17,373 nt of DNA from an uncultured Roseburia sp. (GCA_934307185.1 CAKRCJ010000014.1:1-17373), one strand, 5' to 3'; counted from the stretch's first letter, positions 1-7,570 are shown. Translations and numbers: made by a program. The notes: a model not told the origin generated them from the letters alone.

Positions 1-40
1 CTGCTCCTAAAACTACAATTCCATTTTTATTTACTGCCAT
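1..40 (-). CDS. 5' end of a gene, possibly a PfkB-family sugar kinase (partial)
   Basis: An ATG at 40-38 opens a frame that runs off the left edge after 13 codons, reading MAVNKNGIVVLGA. It is preceded by an AAAGG ribosome binding site about 8 nt upstream and by a well-formed promoter at 117-145. The stretch of hydrophobic residues ending in a Gly after about ten residues is how PfkB-family carbohydrate kinases (ribokinase-like) often begin, but thirteen residues cannot establish the family. It is transcribed in the same direction as the ABC-F gene behind it, with 154 bp between the ABC-F stop and this start. The start is well supported; the product name is a guess. Confidence 0.5.
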   Translation of the reverse strand, partial: MAVNKNGIVVLGA

Positions 41-116
41 AAAAATTGCCTTTCTTTTGTTGACTTTCGCATTCTTTTGTTTTTCAAACACTCATTTTTC
101 CTAATGATAGACATTT

Positions 117-145
117 ATTTTAATATATTTTTGCAAAGATAACAA
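117..145 (-). promoter_or_regulatory. Promoter for the partial gene at the left edge
   Basis: On the minus strand a -35 box TTGTTA (145-140) and a -10 box TAAAAT (122-117) are separated by exactly 17 bp. Transcription would start near 110, giving a leader of about 70 nt before the ATG at 40. No convincing terminator hairpin is seen between the ABC-F stop at 195 and this promoter, so read-through from the ABC-F gene is possible. Confidence 0.55.
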
Positions 146-194
146 CCTTATTTTTCACCCAAATACAGCCTGTTTTCCATCTGCAATTCTATTT

Positions 195-1736
195 CTATTC
201 TTTCAGATGCAATCCATCCTCATCCAGATAATAAATTTTATCGCACACCTCCTCCATATACTTTCTGTCATGGGAAATGCTTATCACTGCCCCCGGAAAT
301 TCTTTTAACATTTTCCTTATGACCGGACCGGAAAGCGGAGAAAAATTTCTGGTCGGCTCGTCCAAGATTAATACATTTGCCCCTGACATGCTCATTTTCA
401 GCAAAAATATTTTTGCCTTCTGTCCACCGGATAACTGACAGATTGGATGTGACATTTCATCTGCTGTATATTTTAAAGCACCTAAAAAAGTCCTGATTTT
501 TGTCTGTTCTTCTTTCTCTCCTGAAGTATCCAGATACTCCACCGGTGTCATGTCAAGATTTAAAAGTTCTTCATAATTCTGCGGCATATACTGCACGTTA
601 ATGTCTGTTCTCTGCAATAATTCGTCTGCCAGCTCATGAAGCAGCGTTGTTTTTCCAGCTCCGTTTTTTCCTGTAATACAAATCTTTTCAGAGCCTTTCA
701 CACGTAAAAACAGATTTTTGGCTAAAATCCTTGTTCCATCCGGCGTCTGCAATTTTGGATTTTCATATTCGATTATTGTCTTTCCATTTGGAATTGCTGT
801 CTGGTTTTCTCCAAGCTTAAAAAAGATTGCACTCTCCTGCTCCGGCATTTCTGTCATCGTGGCATCCTCTCTCTCGAAACGGTGCTCCATCGCTTTTACC
901 ACATGCATTTTCTTTTTTAATAATCTGCCGCCTGCCGGATTCTGTCTTGTAATTGTCTCCTGTGCATAATCAACGCTCTGATAAATCCGTTTCAGTTTTT
1001 CCTCCCGGATTTTTTTCTGCCGTCTTTCACTCTCTGCCTGACGTTCTTTATTTTTAAAATCTCTGTTTCTCTCTTCCTTATAATTCAGGTAAGAACTGTG
1101 TGAAATCGTATAACGGCACACTGTTTTCCGCTTAATCTGTTCGATATGGATAATCATATTTGCCGTATTTTCAATCAGTGTCTCATCATGTGAAATGAAT
1201 AAAACAATATGCGGCCAGTTTACAATCAGCTGCTCTAACCACTCTAAGGTCTCCACATCAATATCATTCGATGGTTCATCTAATAAAAGCACTGTCGGTT
1301 CTGTAAGCAGAAGGCGCATCATCTGTGCTTTCACCTTTTCCCCTCCGGATAACGTTTCCATGCACTGCTCTCTATAAAAAAAATCTGCCGGCACACGAAA
1401 CTCTTTTGCCAGTTTTCCAAGTTCTTTTGGTGTCTGCTCTAAAAAGCGTTCTTCCTCCATAAAAAATTCGCAGACACTCATTTTTCTTTTCTCTGCGGGA
1501 AGCTCCTGTGGCAGATATGCAAGTCTTTCTTTTGTTTTTACAAGTTCGCCCTCTGTCTCACAATAATCATTCACCAGCTTTTCATCATAAATCCATTTTA
1601 AAAGCGTTGATTTTCCGTTTCCTTCTTCCCCAATCAGTACCGCTTTATCGCCGTCATTAAAAACGCAGGAAAAGTCTTTCAAAATAGCACGCAGGTCTTT
1701 TTTATGAGTAATATTTAAGTTTTTTATCTGTAACAT
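195..1736 (-). CDS. ABC-F ATPase, antibiotic-resistance (ribosome protection) type
   Basis: This is a soluble protein of 513 aa with two ABC ATPase domains and no membrane segments, the architecture of ABC-F proteins, which bind the ribosomal E site and, in resistance members, help displace drugs from the peptidyl transferase centre. Visible motifs are Walker A GEEGNGKST (about 36-44), signature LSGGE (129-133), Walker B VLLLDEP (149-155) and SHDE (182-185). A charged, lysine/glutamate-rich interdomain linker spans about 220-300. The second domain has Walker A GKNGAGKTT (356-364), LSGGQ (435-439) and LILDEPTRNFSPLS (456-469). The last motif resembles that of Lsa/Vga/Msr-like resistance factors. 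The ATG at 1736 is chosen over a GTG 15 nt upstream because AGGAGG (1748-1743) sits 6 nt before it and would otherwise be inside the coding sequence. The double-attenuator leader upstream supports drug-induced expression. Which drugs it protects against cannot be read from the sequence. Confidence 0.88.
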   Translation of the reverse strand: MLQIKNLNITHKKDLRAILKDFSCVFNDGDKAVLIGEEGNGKSTLLKWIYDEKLVNDYCETEGELVKTKERLAYLPQELPAEKRKMSVCEFFMEEERFLEQTPKELGKLAKEFRVPADFFYREQCMETLSGGEKVKAQMMRLLLTEPTVLLLDEPSNDIDVETLEWLEQLIVNWPHIVLFISHDETLIENTANMIIHIEQIKRKTVCRYTISHSSYLNYKEERNRDFKNKERQAESERRQKKIREEKLKRIYQSVDYAQETITRQNPAGGRLLKKKMHVVKAMEHRFEREDATMTEMPEQESAIFFKLGENQTAIPNGKTIIEYENPKLQTPDGTRILAKNLFLRVKGSEKICITGKNGAGKTTLLHELADELLQRTDINVQYMPQNYEELLNLDMTPVEYLDTSGEKEEQTKIRTFLGALKYTADEMSHPICQLSGGQKAKIFLLKMSMSGANVLILDEPTRNFSPLSGPVIRKMLKEFPGAVISISHDRKYMEEVCDKIYYLDEDGLHLKE

Positions 1737-1756
1737 ATTCTTCCTCCTCACGAAGC

Positions 1757-1792
1757 AAAAAAATAAGTCTGCTCCAGTTTCCTGAAACAGAC
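1757..1792 (-). terminator. Second leader terminator (attenuator) before the ABC-F gene
   Basis: On the minus strand GTCTGTTTC (1792-1784) pairs with GGAGCAGAC (1775-1767), giving a 9-bp stem with two G-U pairs. It is followed at once by the T-rich tract TTATTTTTTT (1766-1757). The T-tract ends only 9 nt upstream of the AGGAGG of the ABC-F gene, so this intrinsic terminator lies in the leader and must be bypassed for expression. The shorter stem GTTTC/GAAAC is an alternative within the same bases. Confidence 0.7.
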
Positions 1793-1799
1793 CTTTCTT

Positions 1800-1847
1800 T
1801 CAAATTCCGTACACAAATAAAATCCTCAACATGATCTTTACCGGCAT
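1800..1847 (-). CDS. Upstream leader peptide 2 (15 aa), putative attenuator ORF
   Basis: A 16-codon frame encodes MPVKIMLRILFVYGI and ends in TGA at 1802-1800, only 7 nt before the 5' arm of the second leader hairpin. A plausible ribosome binding site, ACAGGGA, lies 9 nt upstream of its ATG. A ribosome stalled near the end of this hydrophobic peptide would cover the 5' arm of the terminator stem and let RNA polymerase reach the ABC-F gene. Peptide-mediated attenuation is known for many ABC-F and erm resistance genes; that this frame is translated is an inference from position and ribosome binding site. Confidence 0.5.
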   Translation of the reverse strand: MPVKIMLRILFVYGI

Positions 1848-1862
1848 TGTAAAAAATCCCTG

Positions 1863-1998
1863 TAAAATAAAAAAGGCGGAATGAAGCTTTTATGATAATC
1901 TAATTCAGGCACAGGCAAACAGACCTATCTTCCTAGGCTTTCCATTTAACTGTCTGTCTTGTTATTTTCCTTAAATTAAATTATCTAATCCGCATTCC
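1863..1998 (-). terminator. First leader terminator (long attenuator hairpin)
   Basis: The 5' arm contains GGAATG (1998-1993) and the 12-nt GATAATTTAATT (1985-1974). These pair with CATTCC (1883-1878) and AATTAGATTATC (1905-1894) respectively. The 12-nt pairing is complete with one G-U pair. The apical part holds a further pairing of ACAGA with TCTGT. The structure is followed directly by CCTTTTTTATTTT (1875-1863), a good intrinsic-terminator tract. It lies about 35-170 nt into the transcript from the promoter at 2040-2068. The region 1752-2104, which has no ordinary gene, is largely taken up by this structure, the second hairpin and the two short leader ORFs. Confidence 0.65.
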
Positions 1999-2008
1999 AT
2001 TCACCCAT
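1985..2008 (-). CDS. Upstream leader peptide 1 (7 aa), putative attenuator ORF
   Basis: The frame ATG to TAG encodes MGEWNAD. A GAAAGG motif (2024-2019) lies 10 nt upstream. Its start overlaps a still smaller start-stop element, ATG TGA at 2013-2008, as ATGTGATG. The stop codon (1987-1985) coincides with the first base of the 12-nt arm of the long leader hairpin, and the coding sequence itself contains the outer GGAATG arm. A translating or stalled ribosome would therefore prevent the first terminator from folding. The peptide is too short for any homology argument; the case rests on placement and ribosome binding site. Confidence 0.4.
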   Translation of the reverse strand: MGEWNAD

Positions 2009-2039
2009 CACATGCGTGCCTTTCTTTTTTCTAAATCCT

Positions 2040-2068
2040 AGTCTACTCCAAGCAGGCAGATTTGTCAA
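2040..2068 (-). promoter_or_regulatory. Promoter of the ABC-F leader transcript
   Basis: A perfect -35 box TTGACA (2068-2063) and a -10 box TAGACT (2045-2040, 4 of 6 consensus) are spaced by 17 bp on the minus strand. The start would be near 2033, making a leader of about 300 nt before the ABC-F ATG at 1736. It lies 37 bp downstream of the stop codon of the permease C gene. Confidence 0.65.
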
Positions 2069-2104
2069 ATATTATTTTCCCCCGTCATAGAAGCTGCCTG
2101 TTTC

Positions 2105-2989
2105 TTACAAATTGCTTTCCCTATGGGTTCCATTTTCCCGCAAATAATTTCCAATAGCTGTCATGCACATAAGTGTCACTACTAAAAATATACCTGGAAA
2201 TAAGATAATCCACCACGATTTTGTCAGCAGCGCTTTATCTGCCGCAGAGAGCATGCTGCCCCAGGATATCTGTTCAATTGGAAGACCAATTCCCATAAAG
2301 CTTAACGTAGACTCGGCAACTATCGCACTCCGCACATTCATTACAACCATAAACATAATTGATGACACGAAATTCGGGGTAAGATGCCGCCACAAAATAT
2401 GGAAAAAGCTGCCGCCCATACACTTTGATGCAATCACATATTCACTGCTTTTCAACTGTTTTACCTCGGTGCGTACTACTTTTGCAATGCTTGCCCAGCT
2501 TGTGAGACCAATCACAACCGAAATGCTTAATACACTTGCTTTTCCAAGAAGTGCCTGCAATAAAATAATAAGCAGCAGATTTGGAATACTTAAAAAAATA
2601 TCGGTAAGCCTCATCAGAAAAGCGTCCATCGTCTCCGGCGCACTACCGCTTAATGAACCAAATACAATTGCAATTACCGTAGCAATTACCGTGGAAAAAA
2701 CTCCGATAAAAAGAGACAGCCTTCCCCCATACCATATCATGGAAAAAATATCCCGTCCCATCGTATCTGTTCCGAATAAGAACTCTCTCCCCGGCGCTTC
2801 ATTGTAATGATATAAATCCATATAAGACGGATTTTTTGTCATAATAAAATTGCAGCCAAGACAGCCTGCTATGACAACTGTAAGCAGAACAACGGCTGCC
2901 ACCGGCTTCTTTTTTTTCCATATTGCAATACTCTTTTCCTGTGTTACCGGATTTTCTTTTCGTCCGACTATCTGAAAATCTAAGTCCAT
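2105..2989 (-). CDS. ABC transporter permease, DppC/OppC type
   Basis: This is an inner-membrane permease subunit of a peptide/nickel-type importer. It has an N-terminal hydrophobic segment after a lysine-rich KKKK stretch, a large extracytoplasmic loop with the FLFGTDTMGRDIFSM motif typical of DppC/OppC proteins, and then five hydrophobic segments. The cytoplasmic EAA-type coupling loop ASKCMGGSFFHILWRH contacts the ATPase. The ATG at 2989 is preferred because AAGGA sits 6 nt upstream, giving 294 aa. A second in-frame ATG at 3022 (305 aa) lies 3 nt after the stop of permease B and cannot be excluded. It is the last gene of the importer operon. No T-rich terminator is seen after it. Confidence 0.85.
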   Translation of the reverse strand: MDLDFQIVGRKENPVTQEKSIAIWKKKKPVAAVVLLTVVIAGCLGCNFIMTKNPSYMDLYHYNEAPGREFLFGTDTMGRDIFSMIWYGGRLSLFIGVFSTVIATVIAIVFGSLSGSAPETMDAFLMRLTDIFLSIPNLLLIILLQALLGKASVLSISVVIGLTSWASIAKVVRTEVKQLKSSEYVIASKCMGGSFFHILWRHLTPNFVSSIMFMVVMNVRSAIVAESTLSFMGIGLPIEQISWGSMLSAADKALLTKSWWIILFPGIFLVVTLMCMTAIGNYLRENGTHRESNL

Positions 2990-3025
2990 GTGATTTCCTT
3001 TCGTACTTTCCTTTTGTGGCATCTT

Positions 3026-4000
3026 TTATCTTTCGCGAAGTCTTGGATTTATTCTCTCATTAATGGTCTGTGCAAGCATATTGCAGAAAATGACAATTAC
3101 TCCCGAAAGAATGCAAAGCACCATGAGCAGATTGTAATCTTTATATCTCGCACTCTCATACGCAAGCGTTCCAAGCCCCGGATAGGAAAATACCGTTTCA
3201 ATAATATAAGTTCCACCTAATATGTGTGGCACGGAGATTGCCATAATACTTAAATAAGTCGGAATAATATTACGCAGACAATGCCTAAACATAACCTTTC
3301 TTCTGGTAAGCCCTTTTGACTTTGCAAGCAATACATAGTCTGCCCGCACTTCCTCTAAAATTTTGTTCCGTATCATATATGCGTAATACCATAAGTGGTT
3401 TGTAACTACAACTATAAGTGGAAGAATTAAATGTATCATACGGTCTGCAATATTCTTTTCATTTCCAATCGAATATGCCCCGGAGCTTGGCAATACTTTC
3501 AAATCCACGGCAAAGATAAGAATAAGCACTAAAGAAAGCCAGAATTCCGGAATACAGCTTGTAATCGTTCCGACACGGCAAATAGTTTTATCCAGTGCTG
3601 ATTTTTCATACCACGCACATAGAATGCCCAGCAATAATGCAAATATAAAAATAAGTACAAATCCAATTCCACCAAGCAGTATCGTGTTTCCTATTCTTCC
3701 TCCGATTACTTCCAAAACATCCATTTTATATTTGTAGGAAATTCCAAACTTTCCCTGAAATGCATTCGAAAGCCATTTTACATACTGCACTGTGATGGAG
3801 TCGTTTAGACCAAGCTTTTCCATTGCCCATTCATGCTCTTCCGGGCTCATTTTTTCTACCCGGTCGCCATAGTAAGATACCAGTGGATCACCGGGCGCAA
3901 GCCTTGCAATATAAAATACCAGAAAAGACAATATAAAAATACTTGCAAAAAATAATATGATTTTTCTTAAAATATAAATACCATTTTCTTTTGTTTTCAT
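3026..4000 (-). CDS. ABC transporter permease, DppB/OppB type
   Basis: A 324-aa membrane protein and partner of the DppC-type subunit in the translocation pore. It shows an N-terminal transmembrane helix (about 11-30), a motif IARLAPGDPL typical of DppB/OppB proteins, a periplasmic-type segment, and five further hydrophobic helices. The EAA coupling loop is AKSKGLTRRKVMFRHCLRN. The C-terminus NERINPRLRER is of the usual DppB kind. Its ATG follows the TAA of the ATPase gene directly (TAAATG) with only a weak ribosome binding site, which suggests translational coupling. Family assignment is secure; the transported substrate is not known. Confidence 0.9.
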   Translation of the reverse strand: MKTKENGIYILRKIILFFASIFILSFLVFYIARLAPGDPLVSYYGDRVEKMSPEEHEWAMEKLGLNDSITVQYVKWLSNAFQGKFGISYKYKMDVLEVIGGRIGNTILLGGIGFVLIFIFALLLGILCAWYEKSALDKTICRVGTITSCIPEFWLSLVLILIFAVDLKVLPSSGAYSIGNEKNIADRMIHLILPLIVVVTNHLWYYAYMIRNKILEEVRADYVLLAKSKGLTRRKVMFRHCLRNIIPTYLSIMAISVPHILGGTYIIETVFSYPGLGTLAYESARYKDYNLLMVLCILSGVIVIFCNMLAQTINERINPRLRER

Positions 4001-5884
4001 TTACTGACCTGTTTTTCTTCTCTCCCGCTCTTTTACCGGGTCCGGAACCGGAATTGCAGACAAAAGCTCTTTTGTATATGGGTGCTTCGGATTTTTAAAC
4101 AGCTCTTCTACCGGTGCAGTCTCCACAAGCTTTCCCTGATACATCACCCCTACCCGGTCACATAAAAAACGGACCATGGTGAGGTCATGTGCAATAAATA
4201 AAAAGGAAAATCCGTGTTCACGCTGCAAATGTTTAAATAAATTGACAATCTGTGCCTGAATAGACACATCCAAAGAAGCGATTGGCTCATCTGCCACCAA
4301 AAGCTGTGGCTCCATTGCTACCGCTCTCGCAATTGCAACACGCTGTCTCTGTCCACCGGATAACTCGGACGGATACCTGTTTAAATAGGTTTCGTCTAAT
4401 CCGACATACTTTAACTGAAAAGCTGCTTCCGCCTCTAAGGAACCTCTTTTCGGTACAATATTTTGTATGAAAAAAGGCTCTGCAATAATATCTTTTACTT
4501 TCATTCTCGGATTAAGACTGGAGGTGGAATCCTGAAAAATAATCTGGCGCGTGGACTGAAGCACTTTTTTATTTTGACGGAATTGTTTTCTGTCTGTCGT
4601 ATCAATTCCCTGATAAATCACTGTTCCAGCTTCCGGTGAGAGTACATTCATCAGACATTTTGCCACCGTCGATTTTCCGGATCCGGACTCTCCGACAAGG
4701 CCAAAAACCTCTCCCCGGTAAATTTCAAAAGAAACATCATCAACTGCTTTCTGCTCTTTTTCTTTCCGGAAGGAAAATGTTTTTGTCAAATGCTTTATCT
4801 GAACAAGAATTTCTTTTTCCTGCATTAATTCTTTTGCCGCCGGATTTTTCCGTAGCTGCTTTTTCTCCGGCTCCTGCTGCCCTTTGGGCGGAGCTTCTAC
4901 GTAAGGCGCACGCTTGTCTAAAAGCCAGGTTGCCGCATAATGCGTGTCCGAAACCTGAAACATTGGCGGCTCTTTTTTATAGTCAATTGCCAGCGCATAT
5001 TCATTCCGGCAGGCAAATGCATCCCCTTTTGGTGGATTGATAAGCGATGGCGGCATTCCGGGAATTGTGTGCAAACTTTCTTTTCCCATTGAAAACGCCG
5101 GAAGCGACTGCATCAGTCCCCACGTATAAGGATGTCTTGCATCATAAAAAATCTCTGCCACTTTTCCGATTTCCACGATTTTTCCGGCATACATCACCGC
5201 CACACGGTCGGCTACTCCCGCCACGACTCCAAGGTCATGCGTCACAAAAATAGTGGCTGTATGCATTTTTTTCTGTATCTCACGAAACAAATCAAGTATC
5301 TTTGCCTGTATCGTCACATCTAACGCAGTGGTTGGTTCATCTGCAATCAAAACTGACGGATTTCCTGCAAGCGCAATTGCAAGCACCGCGCGTTGACGCA
5401 TTCCTCCGGAAAAATGATATGGATACAATTTTTTCCGTTCCTCTGCCCGGTCTATTCCGACAAGCTGCATTAAAGCTGTCACCCGCTCATCAAGCTCTTT
5501 TCCGTGGATTTTGGGATTGTGTACTCTGACTGCCTCCGCAATCTGTGCCCCGATTGTCATCGTCGGATTTAATGAGGTCATCGGGTCCTGAAATACCATG
5601 GAAAAAAATTTTCCACGCAGCTTTGCCATATCACGCTCTTTATAATCTGTGATTTCCACACCATCTGCAATTATTTTTCCCGATTTTATAAAGGCATTGG
5701 AAGGAAGCATTTTCATAATACTTTTACATAATACACTTTTTCCGCAGCCGGACTCTCCCACAATTGCAAGCACTTCCCCCTCTTGCAGAGAAAAGCTTAC
5801 CTTGCGCACCGCTTCTGCTTCCCCTGCTGCGGTCTGAAAGCTGACCGATAAATCTGAAACTTCTAAAATATTATGTAAACCCAT
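4001..5884 (-). CDS. Fused OppD-OppF-type ABC ATPase (two nucleotide-binding domains)
   Basis: A 627-aa protein that supplies both ATPase domains of the peptide/nickel-type importer in one chain. Domain 1 has Walker A GESGCGKS (43-50), signature FSGGMRQR (158-165), Walker B VLIADEP (178-184) and the H-loop histidine near 216. It ends in an oligopeptide-transporter C-terminal region around 250-325. A charged linker (about 330-355) leads to domain 2, with Walker A GESGSGKST (398-406), LSGGQRQR (508-515) and LLVADEP (528-534). In canonical OppD-like subunits the C-terminal region carries a cysteine cluster. Here the equivalent stretch GDAFACRNEYALAID keeps only one cysteine, at a shifted position. 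It starts 15 nt after the binding-protein gene with AGGAAAG as ribosome binding site. Confidence 0.92.
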   Translation of the reverse strand: MGLHNILEVSDLSVSFQTAAGEAEAVRKVSFSLQEGEVLAIVGESGCGKSVLCKSIMKMLPSNAFIKSGKIIADGVEITDYKERDMAKLRGKFFSMVFQDPMTSLNPTMTIGAQIAEAVRVHNPKIHGKELDERVTALMQLVGIDRAEERKKLYPYHFSGGMRQRAVLAIALAGNPSVLIADEPTTALDVTIQAKILDLFREIQKKMHTATIFVTHDLGVVAGVADRVAVMYAGKIVEIGKVAEIFYDARHPYTWGLMQSLPAFSMGKESLHTIPGMPPSLINPPKGDAFACRNEYALAIDYKKEPPMFQVSDTHYAATWLLDKRAPYVEAPPKGQQEPEKKQLRKNPAAKELMQEKEILVQIKHLTKTFSFRKEKEQKAVDDVSFEIYRGEVFGLVGESGSGKSTVAKCLMNVLSPEAGTVIYQGIDTTDRKQFRQNKKVLQSTRQIIFQDSTSSLNPRMKVKDIIAEPFFIQNIVPKRGSLEAEAAFQLKYVGLDETYLNRYPSELSGGQRQRVAIARAVAMEPQLLVADEPIASLDVSIQAQIVNLFKHLQREHGFSFLFIAHDLTMVRFLCDRVGVMYQGKLVETAPVEELFKNPKHPYTKELLSAIPVPDPVKERERRKTGQ

Positions 5885-5899
5885 TTTCCCACTTTCCTG

Positions 5900-7477
5900 T
5901 TATTCTTCGATTGTCCAGTCGGCAACATTCCAGAAAATTCCAACTCCATGATGTCCCATAACCGTATCTGCCGAAATTCCCTTGATAGAGGATTTTGCAA
6001 CATAATTAGCATCAATGTAGCAGATAAAGGTATAAGCCGGGTCTTTTGCAAGCTCCTCCTGAAATTTATCATATGCCTCTGCACGGACTGCGGTATCTTC
6101 ACTCTCTCTTGCTTCCGTCAGATATTTATCCACCAGTTCATTCGAATACGAGTTGTAATTTGCTCCTTTTCCTGTGCCAAATACTTTATATGTGTGGTCA
6201 TCTGCATCAAACGGACTTCCCCAGCCGATTAAATATGCCATCTGTCCGCTCCAGTCAACCTCTGTCGGAACTTCAACTGTACAATCAATGCCGACTTCTT
6301 TTAACTGCTGTGCTGCTGCCTGTGCAATATCTAAACGTACCTGGTCACCTGCACCGACAGAGATTGTAAACCCGATTTTTTCACCGTCCCTGTAGTAAAA
6401 CCCGTCAGTCCCCATGCTGCATCCAATTGACTCTAAAATTTCCTTTGATTTTTCCGGGTTATAGTCATAATGCTCCACATTTTCATTGTTATAAATATTT
6501 TGCTGCAAAGGTCCATAAGCGGTCATTCCTTCTCCGAGTAAAACGGCATCCACAATCGCCTGTCTGTCAATTGCATAATTAATTGCAGGAATAATATCTT
6601 TATTTTTCGTCCAGTATTCATTGTTAAAATTATACATAATTCCGCGATAGTCGGAAGTTTTCATGTCATAACAGGTGTAATCTTCAAGGTTTTCAAATTC
6701 TTTTGCATCCTTTGGGGTAAGTAATGCCAAATCCAGTTCCCCGGACTGCATCTGGATTGCCTTTGCGTTGTCATCCGTTACTATTTTAAAAACGATTGTG
6801 TCAATCTTTGGTTCCCCTTTAAAATAGTCCTCATTTTTTACAAGAGTGATTGCCTGCCCGGCATCCCAGCTCTCCAACTTATACGGTCCCGTTCCAACCG
6901 GATGACGGAAAAAGTCAGACTCCTGCATATCCTCCCCTTCTAATAAATGTTCCGGCAATATTGCCATTGTCATATAGTCCAAAAATGCCACATTCGGCGC
7001 AGACAATTGAAAAGAAATCGTATTTTCATCAATTACATTAATTGCTTCCACGTCCTCATAATTCGGTGCATTTTCCGAACCATTCTCAGGGTTCATAATC
7101 GCCTCAATCGTAAACTTTACATCATCTGCGGTAAACGGTTCGCCGTCATGCCATTTTACATTTTCTTCCAGATGAAATGTATAAGTGCAGGAGTCTTCGT
7201 CATACTCCCAGCTTTTTGCAAGTCCCGGAACAACCTCATTGTTTCCGTCGTGTGCCGTTAATCCATTAAAAATTAAAATATTAATCTCTCCATGCTCATC
7301 CATTGCCGGATTAATACGGGTATAATCGCCGCTTCCGTAAACAAGTGTACTTCCTGTTTCTTGTACCTCTTCTGTTGCTGCTGCCTGGCTGTCTTTCGTC
7401 TGCACCTCTTTGCCGCATGCCGTCATGGAAAGTGCCATTACTGTCGCTAAAAATAATGTTGTTATTCTCTTTTTCAT
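5900..7477 (-). CDS. Extracytoplasmic solute-binding lipoprotein, peptide/nickel family (SBP_bac_5)
   Basis: A 525-aa lipoprotein, the substrate receptor of the importer encoded just downstream. The start at 7477 is chosen because AGGGG sits 7 nt upstream and it begins a clean lipoprotein signal: KKR, a hydrophobic core, then MTAC with the lipidation cysteine at residue 21. An upstream in-frame start would put 21 charged residues ahead of the signal. The body carries hallmarks of family 5 binding proteins: YTFHLEENVKWHDGEPFTADDVKFT, HPVGTGPYKLESW and AINYAIDRQAIVDAV-like segments. As the first gene of the operon, made in excess over the pump subunits, it probably decides substrate range, but peptide, nickel or other ligands cannot be told apart here. 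Confidence 0.92.
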   Translation of the reverse strand: MKKRITTLFLATVMALSMTACGKEVQTKDSQAAATEEVQETGSTLVYGSGDYTRINPAMDEHGEINILIFNGLTAHDGNNEVVPGLAKSWEYDEDSCTYTFHLEENVKWHDGEPFTADDVKFTIEAIMNPENGSENAPNYEDVEAINVIDENTISFQLSAPNVAFLDYMTMAILPEHLLEGEDMQESDFFRHPVGTGPYKLESWDAGQAITLVKNEDYFKGEPKIDTIVFKIVTDDNAKAIQMQSGELDLALLTPKDAKEFENLEDYTCYDMKTSDYRGIMYNFNNEYWTKNKDIIPAINYAIDRQAIVDAVLLGEGMTAYGPLQQNIYNNENVEHYDYNPEKSKEILESIGCSMGTDGFYYRDGEKIGFTISVGAGDQVRLDIAQAAAQQLKEVGIDCTVEVPTEVDWSGQMAYLIGWGSPFDADDHTYKVFGTGKGANYNSYSNELVDKYLTEARESEDTAVRAEAYDKFQEELAKDPAYTFICYIDANYVAKSSIKGISADTVMGHHGVGIFWNVADWTIEE

Positions 7478-7539
7478 TTGAATTCCCCTACATTCAAAAA
7501 GTCTCTTTCTTAAGAGGCCTTTTATCTTTCTTGTATTCA

Positions 7540-7561
7540 TAATCTTATACGACTAAGATTA
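7540..7561. promoter_or_regulatory. Perfect 8-bp inverted repeat upstream of the importer operon
   Basis: TAATCTTA and TAAGATTA are separated by 6 bp, between the candidate promoter at 7571-7599 and the binding-protein start at 7477. It could be an operator or a 5' UTR hairpin. No regulator gene sits beside it, so its role is an inference from symmetry and position. Confidence 0.4.
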
Positions 7562-7570
7562 CGTGTTTAT

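Noticed and set aside
1752..2104. T-box or metabolite riboswitch upstream of the ABC-F gene
   Set aside because: I find no T-box sequence or known riboswitch core; the short ORFs placed at the stem arms fit ribosome-mediated attenuation better.
5863..6102. A 79-codon minus-strand frame overlapping the end of the binding-protein gene
   Set aside because: It is a frame shadow of the binding-protein C-terminus and the ATPase start; the real genes on both sides are intact and well spaced.
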